Shown: positions 34,780 through 44,012, counted from the stretch's first letter. The stretch: DNA of 64,000 nt from Micromonospora sp. NBC_00421 (GCF_036017915.1 NZ_CP107929.1:4158001-4222000); one strand, 5' to 3'. The notes: a model not told the origin generated them from the sequence alone. Numbers and translations are program-made.

Positions 34780-35415
34780 TCAGGGGTTGGGAATCCCGTC
34801 GAACGACTTGGGCACGGTCAGCCAGGTGGCCCGGTCGAACGGCCAGAAGACGGTGAAGGCCCGGCCCACCACCTCGCCCTCGGGGATGGTGGCGCTGTCG
34901 ATGTTGCGACCTGACTGCTGCCAGTGCTCCAGGGAGTCGCCGGAGGCCGAACGGTGGTCACCCATCACCCAGAGCCGCCCCGGCGGGACGGTGATGTCGA
35001 ACTCCTGGTCGGCGGGCTTGTCCTGCTGCCCGTTGGCGGAGTAGACGTACGGCTCGTCGAGGGACCTGCCGTTGATCGTCAGCCGCTCCTGCGCGTCGCA
35101 GCAGACCACGTGGTCGCCGCCGACCCCGATCACCCGCTTGATGAAGTCCTCACCGTCGGGGTTGCCGCTCCACTCGGTCGGGGCCTTGAACACCACCACC
35201 TCGCCACGGTGCGGTGAGCGGAAGTCGTAGACCAGTTTGTTGACCAGCACCCGATCGTCGATCTTGAGGGTGTTCTCCATGGACGGGGACGGGATGAAGA
35301 AGGTCTGCAGCACGAATGCGCGGACCAGCACCGCCACCAGGATCGCGACGCCCAGGAGGATGGGCAGCTCCTTCCAGAAGGAGCTACGCGGCTTTTCGGT
35401 CTGCTCGTCAATCAC
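34780..35415 (-). CDS. lepB: Type I signal peptidase
   Basis: 211 residues. Cleaves signal peptides from secreted proteins. One N-terminal membrane helix (about 18-38) is followed by FFIPSPSMENTL, containing the catalytic Ser, and by the catalytic Lys region DFIKRVIGVGGD, then MGDHRSASGDS. Its start overlaps the stop of the upstream lepB paralogue (ATGA), so two signal peptidases are co-translated. Confidence 0.96.
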   Translation of the reverse strand: MIDEQTEKPRSSFWKELPILLGVAILVAVLVRAFVLQTFFIPSPSMENTLKIDDRVLVNKLVYDFRSPHRGEVVVFKAPTEWSGNPDGEDFIKRVIGVGGDHVVCCDAQERLTINGRSLDEPYVYSANGQQDKPADQEFDITVPPGRLWVMGDHRSASGDSLEHWQQSGRNIDSATIPEGEVVGRAFTVFWPFDRATWLTVPKSFDGIPNP

Positions 35416-36395
35416 GGGTGGAGCCTACGTCGCCGGAGCCGAACGGGCCGCCCGGAACGCCGGAGGTGGTCCGGGCACCGGGAATGCCAGGGCCGGTCCC
35501 GGCACAGACGCGGTGGCCCGCCGGAGCCTCCGGGACCGCGCGGCCACACCTGCCGCCCGGACCGGGCGACGGCGGAGAGCAGGGCGACGACCGGGAGGAG
35601 CAGGGCCACGTCACCGGACGGGGTGGGCCGCACCGGCGCCGGAGCGGGCGCAGCGGCGGAGCCGGCCAGCCGTTCGAAGGTGGCCGGCACCGGCAACGAC
35701 GTCCACCGGGACGACGGCCACACCACCATGAACGCCCGGCCCACCACGTTGTCGATCGGCACCGGGCCCTGGCAGCGGGCATCCTGGGAGACCAACCGGT
35801 GGTCACCCATCACGAAGATCTGACCGGGGGGTACGACCACCTCGTCGAACCGGCGGGACCGGCACTCCTTCGGGTTCGGCGGCACGTCCAGGGGCGAGTC
35901 GCGCACCACGTAGGGCTCGTCCAACGGGATGCCGTTGACCAGCACCCGACCCTGGTCGTCGCAGCACTTGACCCGGTCGCCGGGCACCCCGATCACCCGC
36001 TTGATGAAGTCCTTCTCACCGGGACGGCTCACGCCGATCAGGTCGCCGAGGGTACGCCCGATCTTGCCGGCGGCGCCGGTCGGTGGCGCGGGGCTCTCCT
36101 GGGCGACCCACTTGTCGGTGCCCCGGAAGACCACCACCTCGCCGCGCAGCGGGTCGCGGACGTCGTAGACGACCTTGTTGACCAGGACCCGGTCGCCGAT
36201 GAGGAGGGTGTCCTCCATCGAACTGGACGGGATGAAGAAGGCCTGGAGCAGGAAGGTGCGGATCAGCACCGCGAGACAGAAGGCCACGATCAACAGGAGC
36301 GGCAACTCCTGCCAGAGGGGCATCTGCCGACGGGTGGGCCGGGCCCGCCGACGCCACGGGTCGGCTGTCTCGTTCGAGTCAAGCACCTGCACCAC
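35412..36395 (-). CDS. Type I signal peptidase, longer paralogue
   Basis: 327 residues. Catalytic Ser in FFIPSSSMEDTL and Lys in DFIKRVIGVPGD, with MGDHRLVSQDAR. Compared with the neighbouring lepB it has an insertion of about 20 residues (AAGKIGRTLGDLIGVSRPG), a C-terminal hydrophobic segment (VALLLPVVALLSAVA) and a very basic tail (about 290-327). The tail may be a second membrane anchor. GTG start, tandem with lepB. Confidence 0.93.
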   Translation of the reverse strand: MVQVLDSNETADPWRRRARPTRRQMPLWQELPLLLIVAFCLAVLIRTFLLQAFFIPSSSMEDTLLIGDRVLVNKVVYDVRDPLRGEVVVFRGTDKWVAQESPAPPTGAAGKIGRTLGDLIGVSRPGEKDFIKRVIGVPGDRVKCCDDQGRVLVNGIPLDEPYVVRDSPLDVPPNPKECRSRRFDEVVVPPGQIFVMGDHRLVSQDARCQGPVPIDNVVGRAFMVVWPSSRWTSLPVPATFERLAGSAAAPAPAPVRPTPSGDVALLLPVVALLSAVARSGRQVWPRGPGGSGGPPRLCRDRPWHSRCPDHLRRSGRPVRLRRRRLHP

Positions 36396-36588
36396 GCCAC
36401 TCCCCGGTCCGCAGAAACGACACTACCGCCCGGGAGCCTCGTCGAGGCCCCACGGGCGGCAGTGGACGATCGGAGCACCGCAACCTGGGTCGCGGTGCCA
36501 CCTGCCGGTCTGCGCCCGTACCGATCAGCGTAATGCGCTCTGGTCGATACGACATCCGCGCAGCTCAGGCGGCGTGGCGATCGGGAAG

Positions 36589-36945
36589 TCAGCTGGGCTG
36601 CTTCTCCCGCTTCTCCTTGATCTTGGCCTTCTTGCCGCGCAGCTCGCGCAGGTAGTAGAGCTTGGCCCGGCGCACGTCGCCACGGGTCACGATCTCGATC
36701 CGGTCGATGCCGGGGCCGTTGATCGGGTACGTCCGCTCCACACCCACCCCGAAGCTGACCTTGCGGACCGAGAAGGTCTCGCGCAGACCGTCACCCTGGC
36801 GGCGGATGACGACGCCCTGGAAGATCTGGACCCGGGACCGGTTGCCCTCGACGACCCGCGCGTGCACCTTGACGGTGTCACCGGCACGGAAGTCGGGGAG
36901 GTCGGTGCGCTTCGACTGGGCGTCAAGGGCGTCCAGGATGTTCAT
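36589..36945 (-). CDS. rplS: 50S ribosomal protein L19
   Basis: 118 residues. Structural protein at the 30S-50S interface. Signature: [28 protein letters not shown] and [22 protein letters not shown] segments, with the basic C-terminus. ATG at 36945. It lies downstream of trmD with a 144-bp gap containing two hairpins (36970-36990 and 37019-37035). Confidence 0.98.
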   Translation of the reverse strand: MNILDALDAQSKRTDLPDFRAGDTVKVHARVVEGNRSRVQIFQGVVIRRQGDGLRETFSVRKVSFGVGVERTYPINGPGIDRIEIVTRGDVRRAKLYYLRELRGKKAKIKEKREKQPS

Positions 36946-36969
36946 CGCTGCGTCCTCGTGATGCTCACG

Positions 36970-37035
36970 GCGCACCGTCAGTCGGTGCGCGGATGGGTGA
37001 TTCTGATCCCCGGACGGTGGTCGGCCGGGCCGACC
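36970..37035 (-). promoter_or_regulatory. Two hairpins in the rplS leader
   Basis: GGTCGGC-cgg-GCCGACC (37019-37035) and GCGCACCG-tcagt-CGGTGCGC (36970-36990), in the 144 bp between trmD and rplS. The second ends 25 nt before the L19 start. They may be an attenuator or a leader bound by L19; inference only. Confidence 0.4.
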
Positions 37036-37089
37036 CCGGTCGGGAATCCTCGCAGCCACCCACGGGCGCGGGCGGATGCGGCAACCCCC

Positions 37090-37878
37090 CTACTTTGCCA
37101 CATCCTCCGCGGGCAGCGGAAACCCACCCCGCTCCAAGGCGACGACGTCCCGTTTGTCCAGGACCTCCGGGGGCAGCGCGGCGATCATGTCGGGCCGCCG
37201 GGCGGCCGTCCGGGTCAGCGCCTCGTCGCGCCGCCAGCGGGCGATCCGCCCGTGGTCGCCCGAGCGGAGCACCTCGGGCACCTCGTGCCCCCGCCAACTC
37301 GCCGGCTTGGTGTACATCGGGGCTTCCAGCAGGCCGTGGGCGTGCGACTCGTCGTCAAGCGAACCGGCGTTGCCGAGCACCCCCGGCAGCAGCCGGGTGA
37401 CCGCCTCCAGGACCACCAACACCGCGACCTCGCCGCCGAAGAGCACGTAGTCGCCGAGTGAGACCTCGGTGACCCGCAGCCGGGTCGCGGCGTGGTCCAG
37501 CACCCGCTGGTCGATGCCCTCGTACCGGCCGCAGGCGAAGAGCAGGTGCGACTCGGCGGCCAACTCGTGCGCCATCGCCTGGGTGAACGGCTCGCCCGCC
37601 GGGGAGGGCACCAGCAGCCGGGGCAGGGTCAGACCGTCCGGGGCCAGCTCGTCGGGGGCCAGCGCGTCCAGCGCCGCACCCCACGGCTCCGGCCGCATCA
37701 CCATGCCCGGCCCGCCGCCGTACGGCGTGTCGTCGACCGTGCGGTGCACGTCGTGGGTCCAGCTTCGCAGGTCGTGTACGGCCAGCCGGAGCAGACCCTG
37801 CTCACGGGCCCGCCCGATCAGGGACAGGTCCAGCGGGGCGAAGTACTCCGGGAAGATCGACACGATGTCGACGCGCAT
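37090..37878 (-). CDS. trmD: tRNA (guanine37-N1)-methyltransferase
   Basis: 262 residues. Makes m1G37 to prevent frameshifting. SPOUT trefoil-knot motifs are evident: [41 protein letters not shown] and the knot [21 protein letters not shown] region. It lies 16 bp downstream of rimM. Length is at the upper end of the usual 240-260. Confidence 0.98.
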   Translation of the reverse strand: MRVDIVSIFPEYFAPLDLSLIGRAREQGLLRLAVHDLRSWTHDVHRTVDDTPYGGGPGMVMRPEPWGAALDALAPDELAPDGLTLPRLLVPSPAGEPFTQAMAHELAAESHLLFACGRYEGIDQRVLDHAATRLRVTEVSLGDYVLFGGEVAVLVVLEAVTRLLPGVLGNAGSLDDESHAHGLLEAPMYTKPASWRGHEVPEVLRSGDHGRIARWRRDEALTRTAARRPDMIAALPPEVLDKRDVVALERGGFPLPAEDVAK

Positions 37879-37894
37879 GTGGGTGGCTTCCGGT

Positions 37895-38491
37895 CTAGAG
37901 GTCGAGCAGACCGGCCGGCGGGTCGACGACGACGCGTCCGCCGGCGAGATCGACCTCCGGGACGATCGCCTTGACGAACGGGATCAGCGCGGTACGCCCC
38001 TGCGGGCGACGCAGGACGAGCAGATCGGAGGCGGGCGCGTGGTCGATCTTGGCCACCTCGCCGAGGTGTTCCCCGGCCGGGGTCACCACGGCCAGACCGA
38101 CCAGCTGGTGGTCGTGGAACTCCTCAGGGTCCTCCGGTGGGGCGACGGAGGCGCTGTCCACCCCGAGCAGGGTGCCGCGCAGCGCCTCGGCGGTCTCCCG
38201 GTCGAGCACCCCGTCGAAGGCCACCAGCATCCGCCCCTGGTGCCAGCGGGCCGCCTCGATGGTCAGCTCGCCGGGAACCTCGTACACCGCCCCCGGCTCG
38301 GCGGTCGGGGCCGACTCGGTGGCCGACCCCCCGGCAGCGCGGGGCGGCGCGGCACGGGGCGTCGCCCCCGGCTCGGTGCACAGCACCGCGCCGGGGGCGA
38401 ACCGCGCTTCGGGCTCGTCGGTCCGCACCTCCACGGTGACCTCACCGCGGATGCCGTGCGGCTTGCCGATCCTGCCGACGATGAGCAGCAT
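37895..38491 (-). CDS. rimM: Ribosome maturation factor RimM
   Basis: 198 residues. Assists 30S head assembly by binding S19. The N-terminal [17 protein letters not shown] and the C-terminal PRC-barrel ([17 protein letters not shown]) are clear. A Pro/Ala-rich insertion of about 30 residues (about 45-75) separates the two halves of the N-terminal domain and is not typical. ATG overlaps the khpA stop (TGATG). Confidence 0.96.
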   Translation of the reverse strand: MLLIVGRIGKPHGIRGEVTVEVRTDEPEARFAPGAVLCTEPGATPRAAPPRAAGGSATESAPTAEPGAVYEVPGELTIEAARWHQGRMLVAFDGVLDRETAEALRGTLLGVDSASVAPPEDPEEFHDHQLVGLAVVTPAGEHLGEVAKIDHAPASDLLVLRRPQGRTALIPFVKAIVPEVDLAGGRVVVDPPAGLLDL

Positions 38492-38724
38492 CAGTACGAG
38501 TCGACGATGTCGACGCGTACCCCGCGTCCACCGATGGAGCCGATCACCTGACGCAGTGCCTTGGCGGTCCGGCCGGACCGCCCGATCACCGTGCCGAGAT
38601 CCTCCGGGTGCACGCGGACTTCCAGCCGCTTGCCCCGACGGGAGTCGACCATCCGGACGCGCACGTCGTCCGGGTGGTCGACGATTCCCTTGACCAGGTG
38701 CTCCAGGGCGGGACGCAGCGGCAT
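38491..38724 (-). CDS. khpA: KH-domain RNA-binding protein KhpA
   Basis: 77 residues. A single KH domain with VIGRSGRTAKALRQVIG (GxxG loop). It is encoded between rpsP and rimM, the standard place, and overlaps rimM by one base. KhpA dimerises with KhpB and modulates sRNA and cell-size functions in other Gram-positives. The start MPLRPALEHL at 38724 is chosen to match the family; a GTG at 38739 inside rpsP would add five residues. Confidence 0.95.
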   Translation of the reverse strand: MPLRPALEHLVKGIVDHPDDVRVRMVDSRRGKRLEVRVHPEDLGTVIGRSGRTAKALRQVIGSIGGRGVRVDIVDSY

Positions 38725-38725
38725 G

Positions 38726-39229
38726 TCAGGCCTGCTCACCGGCGTCGGCAGCAGCGGCCGGGGCCTCGGCCGGAGCCTCGGTCTTCTCGGCCGGGGTCTC
38801 CGGGGCCTCGGTCTTCGGGGCCTCCGCCTTCGGGGCCTCGGTCTTGGCGGCCTTCCGGGCCGGCTTGGCCGGGGTCTCCGGAGCCAGGCCGGCAGCGGCC
38901 TTCGCCTCGGCCTCGTACGCCGCCTTGCGGTCGGCCCGCTCGGCGGCGACCTTCAGCGGCGGCGGGGCCGGCAGGCCCTTGTACTTCTGCCAGTCACCGG
39001 TCAGCTCCAGCAGACGCTGGACGGCCTCGCTCGGCTGCGCGCCGACCGAGAGCCAGTACTGGACCCGCTCCGACTTGACCTCGATGATCGAAGGATCTTC
39101 CTTCGGCTGGTACACGCCCACGAACTCGATCGCGCGCCCGTCACGCTTGGTGCGCGAGTCGGCGATGACGATGCGGTACTGCGGGTTGCGGATCTTGCCC
39201 ATCCGCAGGAGCCGGATCTTTACGGCCAC
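38726..39229 (-). CDS. rpsP: 30S ribosomal protein S16
   Basis: 167 residues. The 85-residue S16 core ([18 protein letters not shown] and [11 protein letters not shown]) is followed by an 80-residue Ala/Glu/Pro/Lys-rich tail of [16 protein letters not shown] repeats, an actinobacterial extension. First gene of the rpsP-khpA-rimM-trmD run. The leader lies in 39230-39470. Confidence 0.98.
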   Translation of the reverse strand: MAVKIRLLRMGKIRNPQYRIVIADSRTKRDGRAIEFVGVYQPKEDPSIIEVKSERVQYWLSVGAQPSEAVQRLLELTGDWQKYKGLPAPPPLKVAAERADRKAAYEAEAKAAAGLAPETPAKPARKAAKTEAPKAEAPKTEAPETPAEKTEAPAEAPAAAADAGEQA

Positions 39230-39470
39230 AGTTGTTTCGCTCCTGTTGCGATTTCACCGACCCGGCTACGGGCGGTGCACGGGTGAGCGTCGACCGGCAC
39301 AGTGGGGTTGGGCCGGAGACTGCTCGGGTGGACTGACGACGCGCCCGGGTTAGAGGGCGCCGAACGCGCGTCGGATACCAGCGACCTATTGTGCCAGACA
39401 GCTCGCCGGACGCTCACATCGACCCCGGCCGGCGCCCACCCGACCGGGATTCATGTGAGCAGCGACACAC

Positions 39471-40130
39471 TCACCGCGCCGGCGGTCGGTCCCAGCCGGG
39501 TGGCAGGCCCTCCGGGGGCGTCCAGTCGGCCGGCGGAGTGAAGTCACACCAGGTGCCGTCGAACGGGAACTCCCCCGACTCGACGAGGGCGATCACCCGC
39601 TCCCCCTCGGCCCGGACCGCCTTCTCGTCGGTCACCCAGTAGTGGCCGGGGAAGGCGAGCCGCTCGGTGAACTCGTCCTCGTCCTTCCACCGCCAACCGA
39701 GGTCGGGGCGGACCACCACGTCCAGGTCCTGGTCGACAACGTCCACCCCGGCCACCGGCCCGTCGTCCCACCGGACACCGGGCTCCTCCAGGTTGACGTA
39801 CCACTCGGCGAAGCGCTCCTGCGCGTCGCGGAAGAACCAGACCGAGTGGGCCGCCCCGGCGGGCAGGAACTCCAGCAGGGGAGGACCGTCCCACCGGCCC
39901 TGGGCCAGCCGGTAGGACGAGGTGATCCACTCGGTGAAGGGCATCGCCCGCATGCCCAGCCCCGCCTCGGAGACCTCGTGCGCCACCGGCGAGTCCCGGG
40001 CCACCCAGAGCAGCAGGCCCCGGTCGTCGTCGAGGACCACCCGGGCCGGTCGGACCCAGCCGATCCGGCCGTGCCGCACGTTCCGGTGCATGATCAGCCG
40101 ACCTGGCTCGAAACGCACCCACACCTCCAC
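39471..40130 (-). CDS. DUF402 family protein
   Basis: 219 residues. The DUF402 domain has the conserved FRDAQERFAEWYVNLEEP and a following Asp-rich strand (DQDLDVVVRPD), a fold with nucleoside-di/triphosphatase activity in characterised members. The C-terminal helical part (KDEDEFTERLAF...) extends the domain. It is separated from rpsP by 241 bp and upstream neighbour proS by 89 bp. The substrate is unknown. Confidence 0.9.
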   Translation of the reverse strand: MEVWVRFEPGRLIMHRNVRHGRIGWVRPARVVLDDDRGLLLWVARDSPVAHEVSEAGLGMRAMPFTEWITSSYRLAQGRWDGPPLLEFLPAGAAHSVWFFRDAQERFAEWYVNLEEPGVRWDDGPVAGVDVVDQDLDVVVRPDLGWRWKDEDEFTERLAFPGHYWVTDEKAVRAEGERVIALVESGEFPFDGTWCDFTPPADWTPPEGLPPGWDRPPAR

Positions 40131-40219
40131 AGGTCAGAGCGGGCCTCCCGCCCACCACCGACTGGCCGCGACCGGTGCGCGGCGGGCGGAGGGCGGTCCG
40201 ACGGGTGTGCCGACGTCGC

Positions 40220-41626
40220 TCAGTAGGCGCGGGCCAGGATGGCGACGAGGTCCGGCTCGTCCTCGCTGTCCGGGACGGAACCGTCGGCGCGCAGCAGGCA
40301 GCGGACGGTGACGCCCTGGCCGTTGGCCTCGGCCTCGCCCGGGACACCGACGGCCGACCACGGCACCATGGCCCAGCCGGTGGCGGCCGCCTCGATCGCC
40401 TCGGCGAGGGTCGACACCTCGACGGTCCGGGAACGTCGGTGGGCGAGCGCCTGGTCGTGCAGCGCCCGCTGGTCGGCCTCCAGGGCGGCCAGGACCGCGC
40501 CGACCACGTCCGCGACCGGGGTGGGCGCCTTCGAGCCGTCCGTACGCCGGACCACCACCGCGTTGCCGGCGGCCAGGTCACGGGGGCCGACCTCGACGCG
40601 TACCGGATAGCCGCGCAGCTCGGCGTCGACGGCCCGGCGGCCGAACGCGGTGTCGGTGCGGTCGTCGAGCGCCACCCGGACGCCGGCGTCGCGCAGCGCG
40701 TCGCGCAGCGTGGCCGCCGCCTCGCCCACGCCGTCGCCCGCCTTGACGATCATGACGTACGCCTGGATCGGGGCCAGCCTCGGCGGCACCCGCAGACCGT
40801 TGTCGTCGCCGTGCGCCATGATCAGGCCGCCGAGCATCCGGGTCGAGGTGCCCCAGGAGGTCGTCCAGGCGTGCTCCCGGCCACCCTCGGCCGAGGAGTA
40901 GCTGATGTCGAACGCCTTGGCGAAGTTCTGCCCCAGCTCGTGACTGGTGCCCAGCTGGAGCGCCTTGCCGTCACCCATCATGCCTTCGCAGGTGTAGGTG
41001 GCGGTCGCCCCGGCGAAGCGCTCCCGGGCGGTCTTCAGCCCGACCACCACCGGGATGCCCAGAACGTTGACCATCAGATCCTCGTACGCCTCGTGCAGGA
41101 TCCTGCGGGCGTAGGCCCGCGCGTCCTCCCGGGTGGCGTGGGCGGTGTGCCCCTCCTGCCAGAGGAACTCGCTGGTCCGCAGGAAGATCCGCGGGCGCAG
41201 CTCCCAACGGACCACGTTCGCCCACTGGTTGAGCAGCAGCGGCAGGTCGCGGTACGAGTCGATCCACTTGGCCATGAACTCGCCGATCACCGTCTCGCTG
41301 GTGGGGCGCACCACCACCGGCTCGGCGAGCTGCTTGCCACCACCGTGGGTGACCACCGCCAGCTCCGGCGAGAAGCCCTCGACGTGCTCGGCCTCGCGCT
41401 TGAGGTAGCTCTCCGGGATGAACAGCGGAAAGTACGCGTTCTCCGCGCCGGCCGCCTTGATCCGGGCGTCCATCTCGGCCTGCATCCGCTCCCAGATGGC
41501 ATAGCCGGCCGGACGGATGACCATGGTCCCCCGGACCGGGCCGTTGTCGGCCAGCTTCGCCTTGGCGATCAGGTCCTGGTACCAGCGGGGAAAGTCCTCC
41601 GCACGGGGAGTGAGCACACGAGCCAT
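40220..41626 (-). CDS. proS: Prolyl-tRNA synthetase (eukaryote-like, short type)
   Basis: 468 residues, lacking the INS editing domain of the long bacterial form. Class II motifs: PTSETVIGEFMAKW, FLRTSEFLWQEGHTAHAT and the motif 3 region GGLIMAHGDDNGLRVPP. Residues 350-468 include the anticodon-binding domain. The 640-bp upstream region is unusually structured (see 41749-42266). Confidence 0.97.
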   Translation of the reverse strand: MARVLTPRAEDFPRWYQDLIAKAKLADNGPVRGTMVIRPAGYAIWERMQAEMDARIKAAGAENAYFPLFIPESYLKREAEHVEGFSPELAVVTHGGGKQLAEPVVVRPTSETVIGEFMAKWIDSYRDLPLLLNQWANVVRWELRPRIFLRTSEFLWQEGHTAHATREDARAYARRILHEAYEDLMVNVLGIPVVVGLKTARERFAGATATYTCEGMMGDGKALQLGTSHELGQNFAKAFDISYSSAEGGREHAWTTSWGTSTRMLGGLIMAHGDDNGLRVPPRLAPIQAYVMIVKAGDGVGEAAATLRDALRDAGVRVALDDRTDTAFGRRAVDAELRGYPVRVEVGPRDLAAGNAVVVRRTDGSKAPTPVADVVGAVLAALEADQRALHDQALAHRRSRTVEVSTLAEAIEAAATGWAMVPWSAVGVPGEAEANGQGVTVRCLLRADGSVPDSEDEPDLVAILARAY

Positions 41627-41748
41627 GACCGCAGATCCTATGCGCCCCGCCCGGGGACGACGCGCTCGGGCGCGACATCACCCACATCCCACCCACCGAA
41701 CCGCCCCGCTCCCCCGCCCCTGACGCTCCCCCGCCCCACACCCCACGA

Positions 41749-42055
41749 CAAGATCGTGCTACTTCCGGGATGTAGTGGCATCCCCGAGCCGCGAGGCCAC
41801 TACATCCCGGAAACATCCCGGACAACGCCGTTGCGTTAACGCCGTGGGCGGCTGGTCAACCCGGGACAGGAAGTGCCAGATCGGGGAGCGGGGTGGGCCC
41901 GCTTGGCGATCATGGAGTGGTGGTGCCGACTTTGGGGGTTTTACAGGCGTTCTGTCACCCACCACAACTCCATGATCGGCGAGGCAGCGCTGGTTGACGA
42001 ACAGCCGTTCCACCTAACGCAACGGTGTTGACATCCCGGATCGAGCACGATCTTG
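41749..42055. repeat. Nested inverted-repeat region
   Basis: The outer pair CAAGATCGTGCT (41749-41760) matches 42044-42055 inverted, 12 of 12. Another pair, CCGTTGCGTTA (41828-41838), matches 42015-42025 inverted. Between them a perfect 17-bp hairpin (TTCCGGGATGTAGTGGC, 41763-41779; complement 41796-41812) and direct ACATCCCGGA decamers (41802, 41813, 42031) occur. It resembles a composite non-autonomous element; no transposase is visible. Confidence 0.8.
41905..41981. repeat. Palindromic element, family 2, copy D
   Basis: The left arm GGCGATCATGGAGTGGTGG (from 41905) matches copy C at 11991 over 20 bp, and the right arm (about 41960-41980) is its near-complement with one G/T difference, around a loop of about 35 nt that differs from copy C. 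It lies inside the larger inverted-repeat region. Confidence 0.85.
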
Positions 42056-42147
42056 CCCGCGGGCAGCAGGCGGCGGGCAGGGGACGGCGGGCGGCGGGGG
42101 TGACGGGCGGGAACCGCAGGTGGACGGTGGGACCGCGGCGTGGGGAG

Positions 42148-42266
42148 CGGCAGGTGGGAGTGGGGCGGGGTGGGAGTGGGGTGGGGGTGGGGTGGGAGTG
42201 GGGTGGGAGTGGGGTGGGAGTGGGGTGGGGGTGGGGGCGGGGGTGGGAGTGGGGTGGGGGTGGGGG
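42148..42266. repeat. G-rich 11-bp repeat array
   Basis: Imperfect tandem copies of AGTGGGGTGGG and related GGGTGGG units over about 119 bp, ending at the amidohydrolase stop. The plus strand has dozens of G3-G5 runs separated by 1-2 bases, so it should form G-quadruplexes; the amidohydrolase transcript end would be C-rich. Confidence 0.9.
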
Positions 42267-43346
42267 TCAGCGGACCACCCGGCCGCGCAGGATGATGCGG
42301 GAGGGGTTGCGCACCACGCTCAGGTCGCGGCGCGGGTCCTCCGGGTAGACGACCAGGTCGGCCAGCCCACCCTCGACAAGGCCGGGGAAGCCGAGCCATT
42401 CCCGGGCCCGCCAGGAGGCGGCGGCGAGGACGTCCACCGCCGACATGCCGGCCTGCTCGTGCAGCAGCAGCATCTCCTCGGCGGCCAGTCCGTGGTCGAT
42501 GCCGCCGCCCGCATCGGTGCCCACGTAGATCGGCACCCCGGCCTCGTGGGCGGCGCGGACCACGGCAGGGAAGCCGTCCCGCAGGGCGAGCATGTGGTCG
42601 GCGTACCCGGGGAACCGGGGGCGGGCCCGGTCGGCGATGCCGCCGAAGGTCCGAATGTTGATCATCGTGGGGACCAGCGCGGTGCCCTGCCGGGCCATCA
42701 GGTCGATCAGGTCGAGGCTCAGTCCGGTGCCGTGCTCCACCGAGTCCACCCCGGCCCGCACCATGATCTCCACCGCCGACTCGCTGAAGGTGTGCACCGC
42801 GGCGCGTACCCCGGCGGCGTGTGCGGCGGCCACCGCGGCGGTCATCGTGTCGGCGTCCCAGGCCGGCGCGAGGTCGCCGACGCCGCGGTCGATCCAGTCG
42901 CCGACCAGTTTGACCCAGCCGTTCCCGGCGGCGGCCTGCGCGGCCACGGTCGCGGCCACCTCCGCCGCGTCGACCTCCAGACCGATGTCGCGCAGGTAGC
43001 GCTTCGGCGGGGCCACGTGCCGGCCGGCGCGGGCCAGTCGCGGCAGCTCCGGTTCGTCGTCGAGTTCGGGGTACGGGTACGGCGAGCCCGCGTCCCGCAG
43101 CGCGAGCACCCCGGCGTCCCGGTCGGTACGGGCCGATTTCCGGGCCTGGTCGAGGGAGGTGATCGGGGTGCCGCCCCGGGCGATGCCGAGGTGGCAGTGG
43201 GCGTCGACCAGACCGGGCAGCACGAATCCACGGTCGACGACCGTCTCCGCCCCGGGCACCGGGTCGAAGGTGACCCGGTCGGCGTCGAGCCAGATGTCGC
43301 GTACCTCGTCTTCGGGCAGGAGCACACCGCGCACATGCAGAGCCAT
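42267..43346 (-). CDS. Amidohydrolase superfamily protein
   Basis: 359 residues. TIM-barrel metal ligands are visible: VDAHCHLG (HxH), the lysine in WVKLVGD, His in VHTFSES, His in VEHGTG and the catalytic Asp in GTDAGGG. The domain order and the LRDAGSP segment suit imidazolonepropionase/cytosine-deaminase-like enzymes; the substrate is unknown. ATG at 43346 is used because AGGA lies 8 nt upstream. A G-rich array abuts the stop. Confidence 0.92.
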   Translation of the reverse strand: MALHVRGVLLPEDEVRDIWLDADRVTFDPVPGAETVVDRGFVLPGLVDAHCHLGIARGGTPITSLDQARKSARTDRDAGVLALRDAGSPYPYPELDDEPELPRLARAGRHVAPPKRYLRDIGLEVDAAEVAATVAAQAAAGNGWVKLVGDWIDRGVGDLAPAWDADTMTAAVAAAHAAGVRAAVHTFSESAVEIMVRAGVDSVEHGTGLSLDLIDLMARQGTALVPTMINIRTFGGIADRARPRFPGYADHMLALRDGFPAVVRAAHEAGVPIYVGTDAGGGIDHGLAAEEMLLLHEQAGMSAVDVLAAASWRAREWLGFPGLVEGGLADLVVYPEDPRRDLSVVRNPSRIILRGRVVR

Positions 43347-43364
43347 GCGCACAGTCCTACCCGA

Positions 43365-43943
43365 TCACTGCCCGTCGGGGGCGAGCAGGTCGTTCTTCCG
43401 GGCGGTCAACGCCGGCAGGTCGACGGAGACCTTCCACGGCTGCTCGGTGACGAAGAGGTCATCGGTGTGGGTGACCTGCTCGTACTCGCGGTTGGCACCG
43501 AGCGTGTACTCGGTGAGCGTGAGCCGGTCCTGGAGCGGGTCGAGCACCCAGTAGGACCGGACACCGGCGTGCGCGCAGACCTTCGCCTTGTCGTACATGT
43601 CGCGGAAGGTGGAGGTGGGCGAGACCACCTCCACGGCGAGCAGTGCGTCCTCGACCGGGACCGGCGATCGGCCGGCGTGCTTGCGACGAATGACGACCAC
43701 GTCGGGACGCGGCTCGTTGCGGCGGTCCACCCGCATCGACAGGTCGAAGCTCACCAGCTACTCCGGCGGGCAGTTGACTCGAAGCGCAAGCAGCAGCTCG
43801 ACACACAGCTCTTGGTGCATGGCAGTCGGCGACGGCACGATCAACCTTCCGTTGATCAGTTCGTACGGAAGGTCCTGCGGCAGGTCGCCGAGGTCGTCGA
43901 CCGTCCACTCGTGCCGTTCGGGCAGGATCGGGGCCGCGGTCAT
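43365..43943 (-). pseudogene. Uma2-family endonuclease-like gene broken by an in-frame amber codon
   Basis: A single reading frame encodes a 192-codon Uma2/DUF820 protein (PD-(D/E)xK fold): YELINGRLIVPSP, then RPDVVVIRRKHAG and LLAVEVVSPTSTFRDMYDKAK, with conserved D, E and K. A TAG at 43758-43760 interrupts it after NCPPE. Two codons later a GTG (43752-43754) could restart translation. So it is either a recent pseudogene, a two-piece gene by reinitiation, or a sequencing error. Most Uma2 proteins are about 190 residues. Confidence 0.75.
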
Positions 43944-44012
43944 GACATCTCCTTCCAGGGGGCGGCAACCACCCTAGGCTCCGGAATCGTCACCCACCGC
44001 CACCGACACGCG

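Larger units (their letters stand above)
41627..42266. other. Large structured intergenic region upstream of proS
   Basis: 640 bp without a convincing gene. The first 110 bp are C-rich and would hold the proS promoter and leader. Then come a nested inverted-repeat region (41749-42055), palindrome copy D (41905-41981) and a G-rich array (42148-42266) reaching the end of the amidohydrolase gene. Confidence 0.75.

Noticed and set aside
41627..41740. T-box or other riboswitch in the proS leader
   Set aside because: No T-box core sequence or specifier loop was seen; the C-rich stretch did not show a recognisable motif.
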